A stretch of DNA of 64,000 bases from positions 2,542,001 through 2,606,000 of the forward strand of contig OX387605.1 in NCBI GenBank assembly GCA_947568835.1, in the 5' to 3' direction. The DNA is from Protonemura montana. Its lineage: Eukaryota > Arthropoda > Insecta > Plecoptera > Nemouridae. This document shows, one piece after another, positions 1 to 8,852 of this stretch. Below the pieces are notes generated by a model. That model was not told where the DNA came from, made no database searches, and saw only the letters and a program-made list of their open reading frames with translations. The position numbers were made by a program, and so were the translations under genes. How positions within the stretch are numbered: the first letter of the stretch is position 1; every line of letters starts with the position of its first letter.

Positions 1-119
1 GCTGTGACATCACGCCACGACGCCAGCGTGTGCAGCGGCGCGTCGGGCGTCAGCACGTTCCACACGCACACGATGCAGCGGCGCAGCGAGGCGTCGGCGT
101 CGGCGTCGGTGTCGGACGT
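1..119 (-). CDS. WDR60: WDR60 exon g (start of WD40 propeller), truncated by window edge
   Basis: The acceptor AACTCAG lies before ACG TCC GAC, phase 0. The exon encodes an Asp-Ala run (TSDTDADADASLRR) and then CIVCVWNVLTPDAPLHTLAS, matching the first WD40 blade of WDR60 (human YVLCVWDIWQPSGPQKVL). It is open to position 1 with no donor, so it continues off the window. The Asp-Ala run comes from a GCGTCG-type simple repeat at about 90-115. Confidence 0.88.
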
Positions 120-3100
120 CTGAGTTTTCAAATTTGACAACGAAAAGATTAACTTAGGAAAAATGCAGTCTATAAGAAGGTGCTTTGAAATTCCCAGCGC
201 ATTAATCGACTCTGACGGAAAGTGACACTTCATCAATGAAAAACGATACAAATTTCCCTGAGAATCCATCGACTTTGCCTAAAAATGCAGACTCGATGAA
301 CGAAACACGCCACGCAAGTCCCGGGGCTATACACAAGCTTTGACTTTTTGAATTCACTGAGCGTAGAGCATGTGAAACAAAAGTCAAGTGTGCCTGTCAA
401 AATGACCAAGCGAGGGAATCTCACCTCTTGTTTGGCAGCATGCACCGTGAGAAGCTTGCTGGGCTGCCCTGGAGGGTAACGGACGAGGGTGACCGCTCTG
501 TTCGCGAGGAAAGGCAGCGTCTCGACGCCCAGGGAGACGAACCCCTTGCTGAAGCCAACGTCGGCAATGTTCTGCTGCAGTGCCCGGTGCGAGCGTCCTT
601 CGCGGAGCGCTGACAACATCAACGGTGAGGCGGAGTTGAGGAACTGCTCGACGGTGCGAGAAGGTTTCGACGGCTTGCGTTTGTCCACCACGTTCTCGTC
701 CTCGGGTAGCACCACACCCATGCCAAGCAGTTCCTGGGGAACATAGGGACGTTGACAGCAACATGTGCAGGGAAACGCTTTCATTGAAAGCTGTCAGGAT
801 TTGGGGGCTAGAAACGTAAGGGGCACCATTTGGTAATTATAAATTTCTGTTTGATAAAGTTGTCAGAAGGTGGATTTGGCGGTTGTGTGGAACGATATCT
901 GAGTTTTTTGTTTTTGTTGTTAATATTTAAGTCACATACATGTTTATTCCAACGGATTCTACAGTCGTGCTTTGTAATTACATTATTACACACAATGGGA
1001 CATCGCTGTCAGCTAAAATCTTATAGTTTAAGTTTGTCTAGGTTATTATTATTTGTGGTGTTTAACGACGTACTGTTTTGACGTCTGGCCATGCGGCACT
1101 GGTCTAATGGCGTCGGTGAATGAGTGGATGATGATGAGGATGATGATGAACCTAACCTAGCCTAGAAGGGAGGAGGGGAAACCCGGTGCCGGCACGTAGC
1201 CTACTCCTGTCGAAGAGTACCAAGGGGATCACCGGCTTAACGTCCCTTCCGAAGGACGGTACAACGCGAACAATAGGATTCCTCCACAAATCCATGCTGT
1301 CGAGAGGTTGATAAGCAAGGCGAGTGAAGTTGCTGTACTAACTTTCATCCCTCCAACTTCTCTCCCGAATAGAACTGGTCATCTGTATGATGGTCACCCA
1401 TCCAATACCTGACCCAGAGCAGAGTTGCTTAACTTTGGTGATCTAACGAGAACCGGTGTTTCCAACATGTCAAACCGTTCGGTAAGTTTGTCTAGGTTAG
1501 GTTAGATGGGGTTGAATATTTTTAGGTAAATGTGGTTATTGTCAGAGCTCACTTGTTCCCTGGTTGTCTTGACGACGCCGTCGACCGCCCCACCGCACGA
1601 CGCCGGCCGCTGGGTCCAGCAGTCTCTGGTTCGGATCTCGTCTGTCTGCACCTCCTCGTCGAGCCGATCTTCGTTTGTTTGAACGTGCGCCTGCGCTGTG
1701 CCGGCGCGGCCGTAGCGCGACATGAATGCGTCGTACGGGACGGGCGGCATCTCGAACAGCCGATACTTGACCACGTCCAACGTGATCATGCTGAGGAGCG
1801 CGTCGCCTCGTCGGCGGGAGTGTGCTGTGAGCTGAGCGGGGGCAAGGTCGTTGTTAGTGGTACAGAGTTGTTAACGGGTTGCAGGCACCATCCCGTTGAT
1901 TTGTCATTTTTTAGCAAGCTGATGAAACCTAAAGTTTAAAGTCATTACAATTTTATGATGTGTTTTCCGGTTTTGCTCTGTTGGGACATTCTCCTGAAGA
2001 TGACAAGCCATGCCTCGTCGAAAAGTCAAGACGTGAGAACCTTTCTAGGGCCACAAACCTCTTCAGCGCAAAGCAAAACCGGAAAACATATCATAAAATC
2101 AACTTATGGCTCTGAAAACATCCACTCAACCAGTCATTGCAATGTTTTTTTGATTATTTCCGCTGATTTTTGCCACGGTTCAATGGCTCAGAGATAAGTG
2201 CGGATAATAAAGGTTCAATGAGAGCCATCTGTAGGTACATCAGTCTCTCGAAGTACTATTTCAAGTCGTGACATGATGCTTGCAGTAAGCATCGTGAAAT
2301 GAGCACCGTGGCTTACATAAGATCGCCAATGGGCTTTGTCTTGGTGCTGTTGAGGAAACCAAGGCACGAAGGTATACAACGCATTATGAAGATTACCTTC
2401 TGTTCCTTCTGGCGCTTCCGGGCGCTGGCAAAATTGATGAAGTTGTTCGCCCCCGGCGCCGACCCTCGGGCCGTGTCTTCGGATTTCTCCTCCTCGAAGC
2501 CCTCGTCCACCAGGCTCGACGTCTCCTTGGCGTGGACGTCGCGACGCCTGGAGAGCGAAATCAACCCGCGTTACACGTACTGTTCCAGTGCCAGTAATTA
2601 GGATTAGAGAAATCAGCTATTCGATGCTTATTGGGCAATAATCTGATTTCAAAACAAGCGTATTGTGTGAATATATCCATTGATACGCACACAAAAGTTA
2701 TTGTATCGAAACTAGATCGATTTTGAAATATCTTTATGCCATCAAAACACTCGGAAAGATTGTTATTGCATATGGCAGATTTGTTTACCAACATTTTGCG
2801 CCGCTTTCTAAGCGATTAAAAATTTTACCGAATGATCTAGCGAAATTTGTACGCGAGTATATTTTGTGTGAAAAGTGAACGTCGTCGTCGTCGTTGTCGT
2901 ACTCGACGAGGAAGCGTTGTCGGGAGATTGCACAACGCGGCGTTAAATAACTCGAATGCATCGGCGTCGATCTTCGGCGGCTGGATGCTTTTGTTGTCGG
3001 CTACACACTCGGTAGCTCCCGACGCGGTGAAAACTTCGACGGGATCCTCGGCAAGCGTCGGTTAGGAATCAGGGGGCAAAACGCGAGGAAGTCTTTGTGA

Positions 3101-6100
3101 AAAGTTGGGCAACCATGTGCTTGTCGGCGTGGCGTCCGATGCATTTAAATGCAGTTGGTTGGTGTTTATTATTCATGATTTGCATCATTCGTGGTTGGAT
3201 GTCAGTGAGTTGGTACATTTTCTTATCGTTTCGATTATCTAATACACTGGTCTCAAGGCGTAAAGCCAGTTTCAAATTCACGGAACGAAGTTTTAAAAGT
3301 TTGCATGCAGATTTCTCTCTTTTTTAAGTAGATTTTATGTTTTTATGTTGGTTTATCCAGGTAAACGCTCTGCAGCCGACAACCCGTGGTACTGGTCGTG
3401 CATACCTGTCGGGGCTTGCAGGCAGCATTTTTAACAAAACTCTAAAATGACATAATGACCGCTGAAAATATCGATACATGTTGATCTCAATCGTTGAGGT
3501 TGGCATCGATAGTTTTTCAAACCAGTCTTAAATGAGATTAAATCTGCCAGCAATACAGAAATACACTTTCTTAACACTGGAAATGACGGTGATACCAGAT
3601 AAGAGCTAAGACTCTTACTCTTCTAAACCTATACTTGTCCCATGTCCCATGTCGTATGTCCCATGTCCCATGTCCCATGTCCCATGTCCCATGTCCCATG
3701 TCCCATGTCCCATGTCCCATGTCCCATGTCCCATGCCCCATGCCCCATGCCCCATGTCCCATGTCCCATGTCCCATGTCCCATGTCCCATGTCCCATGTC
3801 CCATGTCCCATGTCCCATGTCCCATGTCCCATGTCCCATGTCCCATGCCCCATGTCCCACGTCCCATGTCCTATGTCCCATGTCCCATGTCCCATGTCCC
3901 ATGTCCCATGTCCCATGTCCCATGTCCCATGTCCCATGTCCCATGCCCCATGTCCCACGTCCCATGTCCTATGTCCCATGTCCCATATCCCATGTCTCAT
4001 GTCCCATGTCCCATTTCCCATGTCCCATGCCACATCCATGTTCCATGTCCCATGTCCCATGTCCCATGTCCCATGTCCCATGTCCCATGTCCCATGTCCC
4101 ATGTCCCATGTCCCATGCCACATCCATGTCCCATGCCCCATGCCCCATGTCCCATGTCCCATGTCCCATGTCCCATGTCCCATGTCCTATGCCCCATGTC
4201 CCATGTCCCAAACCTGCCTCCCGAACACAGGTACGTACCGCTCGTTCAGCGCCAAGTTCTCCCGATCCATGGCCACCTTGATCTCGTGCAAGTATTTGCT
4301 CCTCTTCTGGTTCTCGGCCAGGTCGTAGTTTCCCGAGTCCAGCTTTTTCTCTTCGTCGACGGCCGGCTGTTGCCGCGTCGTCAACTCGGGCACGACGCTG
4401 TCCTCTTTGCCCTCGGAAGAGTCCTCCTCAAAGTCTGACTCGTAATCCTAAGGGAGAAACGTCGTTAGGTTTGGATGAAATCTTATTTAAATTGCAAACG
4501 CTTGCAATGCGCGGGGTATTTTATTATTAACAACACTATGACCGTCTCAAAAATTGATGCCCAAACGAGGACTTTGGCATCTTTCATAGTGATACTGTGG
4601 AAAGACTTGTTATGTAGGGTTAAGAGTCCCAATGCAACGAACTCTGGGAGGTTTCTTGAGTTTGTTCCTGTAATTATTTCCTAGCACTCAAAGTAGTACA
4701 TACCTTCGCACCTTTGCGCCGGAATCTGAGAATCGTTTCTATGGGACGGACCTTCCGTCAACGACTCAGTTGTCTCGAGACTATGTGGTCTTAGTTTAAA
4801 AAGTGTACTCTTTTAATTTCCCAAAATACCAACCTCAAAGTCGTCTTCATAATCTTCTTCGGCGTCGACCTCGTCGTCGCCTCCCGAGAGCGACGCGACG
4901 TAGTCCGGCTCCTTAGACGTCGACGCCACCGCCGAGCGTCGGTCGTCTGCCACCCTCCTGCCGTCGCTCCCACGACGCCTTCCATCTGGTGTGGCGCCTC
5001 CCTCCGTAGCGACCATGGCGGCGACATCTCGGGCGACACGCACCTCGCTGGGGCTCAACACCCGCGTCCTGTTTCGCTCCCTGGGCTTCTCGTCGACGCG
5101 GACCTCACCCCCTGTGTTAGAAGTCTTCTCTCTCTTGTGATCGCCTTTCGTTATCTCCCTGTGCCCCTTGTCTCCGTCTTCTCGCAGCTTGCGTTCCTTC
5201 TCTTCTTTACTTGTTTTTCTTCTTTCTGTGACTTTCTCCGCTGCTTCGCCGTCGCCTCTCCGCGATTTGCTGTTAGTCTTGTCATCACTCTTCTTGTGCG
5301 TTCTTCCTGTTATCTCCTTCACTCTCTCCTCGGCGTGTCTCTTGTGCCTTGCCGCCCTCTCCACCTCCTTATGTTTCTCTTCAACGCCTCTCAACGCCCT
5401 CACATCAGTTCGCTGACTCCTCGACGCCTGCTCCGACGGCTTAGACTCTGACCTCCCCGCGTCGGCCTTCGACTTACTCCTGGACGTCTCTACTGGCTTC
5501 CTCGACGCCGTCTCTCGCGCCCGATGTTGGGGCGTTTCAACGGATTTTTGGGGCAATGCGCGCGCATGTGGTTTGGATTCGGTGGACTTTGTCGGTGTTT
5601 TCGTTACCGACGAAGGTTTTTTTGACTCTGGAACTAAGATTCAAGCAGGCTGAGGGCTGTTTGATTTGACACGTCGTTTGGTGACAACTGGGAAAGTTGG
5701 GTCAAGTTGAAAACTAGTTTTCAATTTTATACAAAGAAAAATCCTATAAAATATGAACACTTTTGAAGCCAGGTGAAGCTGACTTTGTTTCGAGAACACG
5801 TATTAAAGGATGAGTGCATTTAGGTTCTGCTCACGTACTAGCATTGTTCGGGGAATCTTTGTAAATGGAACAAACGTTTGGTCACTCAGTGAACCCGGCT
5901 TCATGGAAGGTTGCCGATACAAGAAGACGCTGACAGCCTTGAACTGAATTGCAAGCGTAACACTCACCCTTATCCCCGACGACGCCAGCCTCCGACCTCG
6001 ACGTCAGCTTCGTCCGGCCATCTTTCACCGCCTCCCGGACTTTCGACGCGCTCTCTCGCATCTTTCGCACGTGCCGCTTGACATCTTCCTCGTCTAGCGT

Positions 6101-6361
6101 CTTCGCCGTCCTCACCCTCTCGACGGCGTCCCTCGGGCGCGACGTAGCTTCTGATCGCCCCGCCTTGACCCTCTCGACGGCGTCCCTCGGGCGCGACGTG
6201 GCATCTGATCGCCCCGCCTTGACTCTTGGAACGGAGACGTCGATGACGTGTGCTGCGTCAAGGTCGCGGCTGGACTCGCGCTTGCTGCGGTGAACGCGGG
6301 CGTCGGCATCAAGCGTCGCGGCGCCGGATCGGCTCCTGCTGGACTCGCGTCGCACGGCGCC
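1..6361 (-). CDS. WDR60: WDR60 / DYNC2I1 (dynein-2 intermediate chain 1), partial, 7 exons
   Basis: Intermediate chain of the cytoplasmic dynein-2 motor, which drives retrograde intraflagellar transport in cilia; in insects that means mainly ciliated sensory neurons. Coding exons in transcript order are 6361-5968, 5633-4834, 4447-4239, 2547-2397, 1831-1553, 733-425 and 119-1. All junction phases agree (1, 0, 2, 0, 0, 0) and give about 753 residues. The first 400 residues are Arg/Lys/Glu/Ser-rich and disordered, ending in the acidic DYEDDFEDYESDFEED block. Family signatures follow: an EIKVAMDREN helix, NNFINFASARKRQ, the LFEMPPVPYDAFMSRYG segment, then VQTNEDRLDEEVQTDEI and WTQRP, and finally the first WD40 strands with CIVCVWNV. 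Each has a recognisable counterpart in human WDR60, as I recall that protein. The remaining WD40 propeller lies left of position 1. The initiator exon, which should lie right of 6361, was not found. Confidence 0.93.
425..733 (-). CDS. WDR60: WDR60 exon f (pre-WD40 region)
   Basis: 309 nt, 103 codons, phase 0. The acceptor is TTCCCCAG before GAA CTG CTT; the donor is GAG followed by GTGAGA. It encodes ELLGMGVVLPEDENVVD, a helical VEQFLNSASPLMLSAL segment, SLGVETLPFLANRAVTLVRY and KLLTVHAA. This corresponds to the human region just ahead of the propeller (LNTSLPFLQNRKV, then VVSVHDLPEK). Confidence 0.9.
1046..1483 (-). mobile_element. 5S rRNA-derived SINE, full length, single-unit, with target-site duplication
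   Basis: Inserted in the WDR60 intron between exons e and f. It is flanked by a perfect 16-bp duplication AAGTTTGTCTAGGTTA (1030-1045 and 1484-1499). Read on the minus strand, the head resembles 5S rRNA: ACACCGGTTCTCG, GATCACCAAAGTTAAGCAAC, GGTATTGGATGGGTGACC. A tail follows with a conserved CGTCCTTCGGAAGGGACG-type hairpin and a 3' end of GTCGTTAAAC plus a TAA-rich tract. This copy defines the element boundaries (about 438 bp). Confidence 0.88.
1553..1831 (-). CDS. WDR60: WDR60 exon e (central conserved region, VQTDEI)
   Basis: 279 nt, 93 codons, phase 0 at both ends. The acceptor is CCCCCGCTCAG and the donor is CAA followed by GTGAGC. It encodes RRRGDALLSMITLDVVKY, LFEMPPVPYDAFMSRYG, AQAHVQTNEDRLDEEVQTDE and WTQRPASC. 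This is the most diagnostic block for WDR60: order and spacing of the LPPV, NED, QTEEI and WTQHP motifs match the human protein as remembered. Confidence 0.95.
1950..2099. mobile_element. Foldback / MITE-like inverted repeat
   Basis: Two 28-bp arms, 1950-1977 and 2072-2099, are inverted complements with one mismatch (arm core GTTTTCCGGTTTTGCT). They enclose about 94 bp, in the WDR60 intron between exons d and e. No ORF or clear target duplication was seen. The centre (TCCTGAAGATGACAAGCC, later CGTCGAAAAGTC) faintly recalls segments found near retroelement termini, but this is not diagnostic. Confidence 0.6.
2397..2547 (-). CDS. WDR60: WDR60 exon d (INFASARKRQ motif)
   Basis: 151 nt: one base completes the CG|G Arg codon, followed by 50 codons. 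The acceptor is CTCTCCAG and the donor is AAG followed by GTAATC, phase 0. It encodes RRDVHAKETSSLVDEG and ends in NNFINFASARKRQKEQK. The latter corresponds to the FVDFASASHRQ region just before the conserved central segment of WDR60. Confidence 0.93.
2837..3061 (-). other. Unassigned 74-codon open frame in WDR60 intron
   Basis: A stop-free frame bounded by TAA (3062-3064) and TAG (2837-2839), GC-rich compared with the flanking AT-rich intron. It reads like protein (EDPVEVFTASGATECVAD, then KIDADAFELFNAALC). A CCTAAC branch-like motif precedes a GAG that could act as an acceptor. It does not belong to the WDR60 reading as reconstructed, because exons c and d join in phase without it. It could be a nested or alternative exon, or chance. 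Function not recognised. Confidence 0.25.
3636..4210. repeat. Heptamer minisatellite (CCCATGT)n
   Basis: About 82 copies of CCCATGT on the plus strand, or GGGACAT on the WDR60 sense strand. Variants are CCCATGC, CCCACGT and CCTATGT, plus two CCACATCCATGT interruptions. Longer blocks repeat: a variant string near 3845 recurs near 3943, 98 bp (14 units) away. All six frames are open because the unit has no stop codon. It lies wholly in the intron between WDR60 exons c and d. Confidence 0.97.
4239..4447 (-). CDS. WDR60: WDR60 exon c (acidic motif and conserved helix)
   Basis: 209 nt, 69 codons plus 2 bases. The acceptor is CTCCCTTAG before GAT TAC GAG; the donor is CG followed by GTACGT, phase 2. 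It encodes DYESDFEEDSSEGKEDS and then a predicted helix HEIKVAMDRENLALNER, equivalent to the EIQRAINAENE helix of the human protein. The heptamer minisatellite (3636-4210) begins only about 28 nt beyond the donor. Confidence 0.92.
4472..4575 (-). mobile_element. tRNA-like SINE tail fragment
   Basis: It begins GGATGAAATCTTATTTAAAT and runs through GCAAACGCTTGCAATGCG and CCGTCTCAAAAATTGATGCC. This matches the tail arm of the composite elements at 8361-8843 and 35146-35588. It breaks off just where the tRNA-like head would start (CCCAAACGAGGAC). It lies in the WDR60 intron between exons b and c. Confidence 0.75.
4834..5633 (-). CDS. WDR60: WDR60 exon b (Lys/Arg/Glu-rich region to DYEDDFE)
   Basis: The largest exon, 800 nt: 2 bases complete a split codon, followed by 266 codons. 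The acceptor is TAG before 5633; a second in-frame AG 6 nt further in (exon start 5627) would drop two residues. The donor is GAG followed by GTTGGT, phase 0. The product is a highly charged, probably unstructured chain of short basic and acidic stretches ending in EEDYEDDFE. That sequence joins the next exon's DYESDFEED to make the acidic motif typical of WDR60. Confidence 0.88.
5968..6361 (-). CDS. WDR60: WDR60 exon a (N-terminal basic region)
   Basis: Encodes 131 codons plus one base. An in-frame stop lies just upstream (near 6387), so the exon must start at an acceptor; CAG with the exon starting at 6361 fits. The donor is G followed by GTGAGT (6367-side intron not included; donor bases 5962-5967), phase 1. 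The product is Arg/Ser/Asp-rich and contains an 18-residue unit (DAVERVKAGRSEATSRPR) in nearly two full tandem copies, from a 54-bp duplication at about 6117-6230. The upstream pyrimidine tract is weak, so this acceptor is the least certain boundary in the gene. Confidence 0.75.
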
Positions 6362-6443
6362 CTGGAGTCGGGCACGACGGGTTGGACGTTACAATATTTA
6401 ATGAGTCTGATGAGATACCAACAAGCAGTTACATGTACCGAAG

Positions 6444-7352
6444 TTCAGCAACACTGCGCTGAGTCAGGTATTGGATGAGTGTCCATCATTCACATGACCA
6501 GTTCTGTTCGGGAGAGAGGTTGGAGGGATGAAAGTTAAGCAACACAGCGCTGAGTCAGGTATTGGACGGGTGACCATCATACACATGACCAGTTCTGTTC
6601 AGGAGAGAGGTTGGAGGGATGAAGTTAAGCAACACAGCGCTGAGTCAGGTATTGGATGGGTGACCATTATACACATGACCAGTTCTGTTCAGGAGAGAGG
6701 TTGGAGGGATGAAAGTTCAGCAACACTGCGCTGAATCAGGTATTGGATGGGTGACCATCATACACATGACCAGTTCTGTTCGGGAGAGAGGTCGGAGGGA
6801 TGAAAGTTAAGCAACACTGCGCTGAGTCAGGTATTGGATGAGTGACCATCATTCACATGACCAGTTCTGTTCGGGAGAGAGGTCGGAGGGATGAAAGTTA
6901 AGCAACACTGCGCTGGGTCAGGTATTGGATGGGTGACCATCATACACATGACAAGTTCTGTTCGGGAGAGAGGTTGGAGGGATGAAAGTTGAGCAACACT
7001 GCGCTGAGTCAGGTATTGGATGGGTGACCATCATACACATGACCAGTTCTGTTCGGGAGAGAGGTTGGAGGGATGAAAGTTAAACAACACTGCGCTGGGT
7101 CAGGTATTGGATGGGTGACCATCATACACATGACCAGTTCTGTTCGGGAGAGAGGTTGGAGGGATGAAAGTTAAACAACACTGCGCTGGGTCAGGTATTG
7201 GATGGGTGACCATCATACACATGACCAGTTCTGTTCGGGAGAGAGGTTGGAGGGATGAAAGTTAAACAACACTGCGCTGGGTCAGGTATTGGATGGGTGA
7301 CCATCATACACATGACCAGTTCTGTTCGGGAGAGAGGTTGGAGGGATGAAAG
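6444..7352 (+). repeat. 91-bp tandem array, 10 units (5S promoter repeat)
   Basis: Ten head-to-tail units of 91 bp (one is 1 bp short). Each holds TTAAGCAACACTGCGCTG (5S box A region), GGTATTGG (intermediate element) and GATGGGTGACC (box C), then a 45-bp non-5S segment (CATCATACACATGACCAG onward). Units differ at a few positions (GAGTCAGG/GGGTCAGG, GATGAGTG/GATGGGTG). Confidence 0.95.
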
Positions 7353-7562
7353 TTAGTACAGCAACTTCACTCGCCTTGCTTATCAACCTCTCGACAGCAT
7401 GGATTTGTGGAGGAATCCTGTTGTTCGAGTTGTACCGTCCTTCGGAAGGGACGTTAACCCGGTGGCCCCCTTGGTGCTCTTCGACAGGAATACCGGCACC
7501 TGACGTCCTCTACTTTCTTCTAGGCAAGGTTAGATTTATTAGCATCATCAAAATCATCCATA

Positions 7563-7717
7563 ATGGTTTTAAGACTCTTGTCTACTTAATTTAGCCTTAG
7601 CACTAGTTTAAAAAAAAACTATTTGAAATGGGTTTTGAAGACTAAGTAAAAGACAATTAAATTTCCTTACTTTCCTTTACTTAGCATTCAAAACCCAGTT
7701 CATACAGTTTTTATCAA
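7563..7717. other. AT-rich insert with imperfect hairpin inside SINE tail
   Basis: Separates two collinear parts of the SINE tail. Inside it, 7634-7650 (TGGGTTTTGAAGACTAAG) pairs imperfectly with 7675-7697 (CTTAGCATTCAAAACCCA). It may be a small foldback insertion; the ends are not sharply defined. Confidence 0.4.
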
Positions 7718-7947
7718 TATCATTCAATCGATCACCGACGCCATTAGACCAGCGCCAGTTGTCAAGGCTTAAAGTTTAGCGAACAAAGTTTCAACCCTTT
7801 TGATTGTTACACTTCTACATTGTCGACTGAGTTCTTGGTACAAGTTACTTAGCGTTGATAACGAGGCAAGACTTTGCATAGAAGTTAGTACCCGATTCAA
7901 AGCTTTAATTGGTCACAGGAATAATCTCCTTCTCCTCTGCCTCACAA

Positions 7948-8012
7948 AGGAACCGACGCCATTAGACCGGTGCCGCATGGCCAGATGTCAAAATAGTGCG
8001 TCGTTAGAAGCA
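7948..8012 (+). mobile_element. 5S-SINE tail fragment
   Basis: The sequence ACCGACGCCATTAGACCGG, followed by GCCAGATGTCAAAATAGTGC and GTCGTTAGA, matches the last 60 bp of the 5S-derived SINE tail. No head is attached. Confidence 0.7.
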
Positions 8013-8351
8013 GTTGCCGTTCACGCTGATGTCTCATCTTTGCCAAGACAATATCACCAATGATATTCAGAGACTTTTTGTCAGATTAAAGATTTCCATT
8101 TAATTTAATTTAATTTATTTAAAGCTTGGGAGCAGATACAAGTGCATATTGTAGGACTCCGGTGGCTGAATAGTAATTAAGAATTGTTGGTCCAAGTGGT
8201 ATTTAACGTTATTATGGAATAAAATAGAGTAATTGGTAGTAAGTAAAGGTAATGAGTTCCTTTTAGTTGGTTATTTTTTAATTTGATTTGAAATTAATTT
8301 GATTGGAGGTGACGGCGAGTGTCTTCTTCTCGGCGAGGACAAAGCAGGAAC
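8013..8351. other. Gene-free stretch
   Basis: AT-rich sequence with a TTTAA-type simple repeat at about 8098-8125. No gene or element was recognised apart from the flanking SINEs. Confidence 0.6.
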
Positions 8352-8360
8352 AGGAAACAT

Positions 8361-8843
8361 TGCTGTATTAGGATGAAATCTTATTTAAATTGCAAACGCT
8401 TGCATTACGTGGGATACTTTATTATTATCAACACTATAACCGTCTCAAAAATTGATGCCCAAACGGGGACACGAACCCCGATTTCCACCTGTCGCGGGTG
8501 TTGCTCTAAACCATTGAGCTACTTGGACACTGGCTTTTTGAGACGATTTTAGTGTAAATGATGAGAATGACAGTTCTCCAAGGAGTAGAACCATGAGGCT
8601 GTGAATACTCACAGTCACTCTGATTCTAGTGACGCTATATCACGTCACAACCTGTCAAACTCGAATAACTCCAATTTGACGTTGGATTCGTTGCTGTATT
8701 AGGATGAAATCTGTATTTAAATTGCAAACGCTTGCAATGCGCGGGGTATTTTATAATTATCAACACTATAACCGTCTCAAAAATTGATGCCCGTTTGGGT
8801 ATCAATTTTTGAGACGGTTATAGTGTTGATAATAATAAAAAAA
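8361..8843 (-). mobile_element. Composite tRNA-like SINE with inverted tail copies
   Basis: Flanked by a 9-bp direct repeat AGGAAACAT (8352-8360 and 8844-8852), so it appears to have inserted as one unit. The tRNA-like head (about 8455-8528, minus strand) has A-box-like AGTAGCTCAATGG, an intact T-arm with GGGGTTCG and CCCC, and acceptor ends TGTCCAA and TTGGGCA that pair. A shared tail arm (ACCGTCTC, CAACACTATA, GCAAACGCTTGCA) lies beside the head and again at 8700-8790. The right end is a near-perfect palindrome centred near 8792. Confidence 0.8.
8760..8840. repeat. Near-perfect palindrome at SINE end
   Basis: TATCAACACTATAACCGTCT and AAAAATTGATGCCC are followed by the inverted complement (GGGTATCAATTTTTGAGACG, then GTTATAGTGTTGATAAT). 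The two arms are separated by only a few bases, so this segment can extrude as a hairpin. The tRNA-like core is absent here. Confidence 0.85.
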
Positions 8844-8852
8844 AGGAAACAT

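Larger units (their letters stand above)
6437..7762 (+). mobile_element. 5S-derived SINE with 10-unit internal array, interrupted tail
   Basis: The 5' end starts within the 5S-like head (CCGAAGTTCAGCAAC). A tandem array follows, then the unique tail from 7353 (GTACAGCAACTTCACTCGCC onward). The tail matches the other copies to about 7562, is interrupted by about 155 bp of unrelated AT-rich DNA, and seems to resume at about 7731 (CACCGACGCCATTAGACCAG). It lies only about 75 bp upstream of WDR60 exon a, in antisense orientation. Confidence 0.8.

Noticed and set aside
3571-4438. Long open frames of Met-Ser-His-Val-Pro-Cys-Pro and Trp-Asp-Met-Gly-His-Gly-Thr repeats on both strands
   Set aside because: They are translations of a 7-bp satellite that has no stop codon in any frame. 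The array lies in a WDR60 intron between exons that join in phase without it.
6444-7352. Cluster of functional 5S rRNA genes
   Set aside because: Units contain only the middle of 5S (box A to box C). They lack both ends of the RNA and carry a foreign 45-bp segment, and all lead into a SINE tail.
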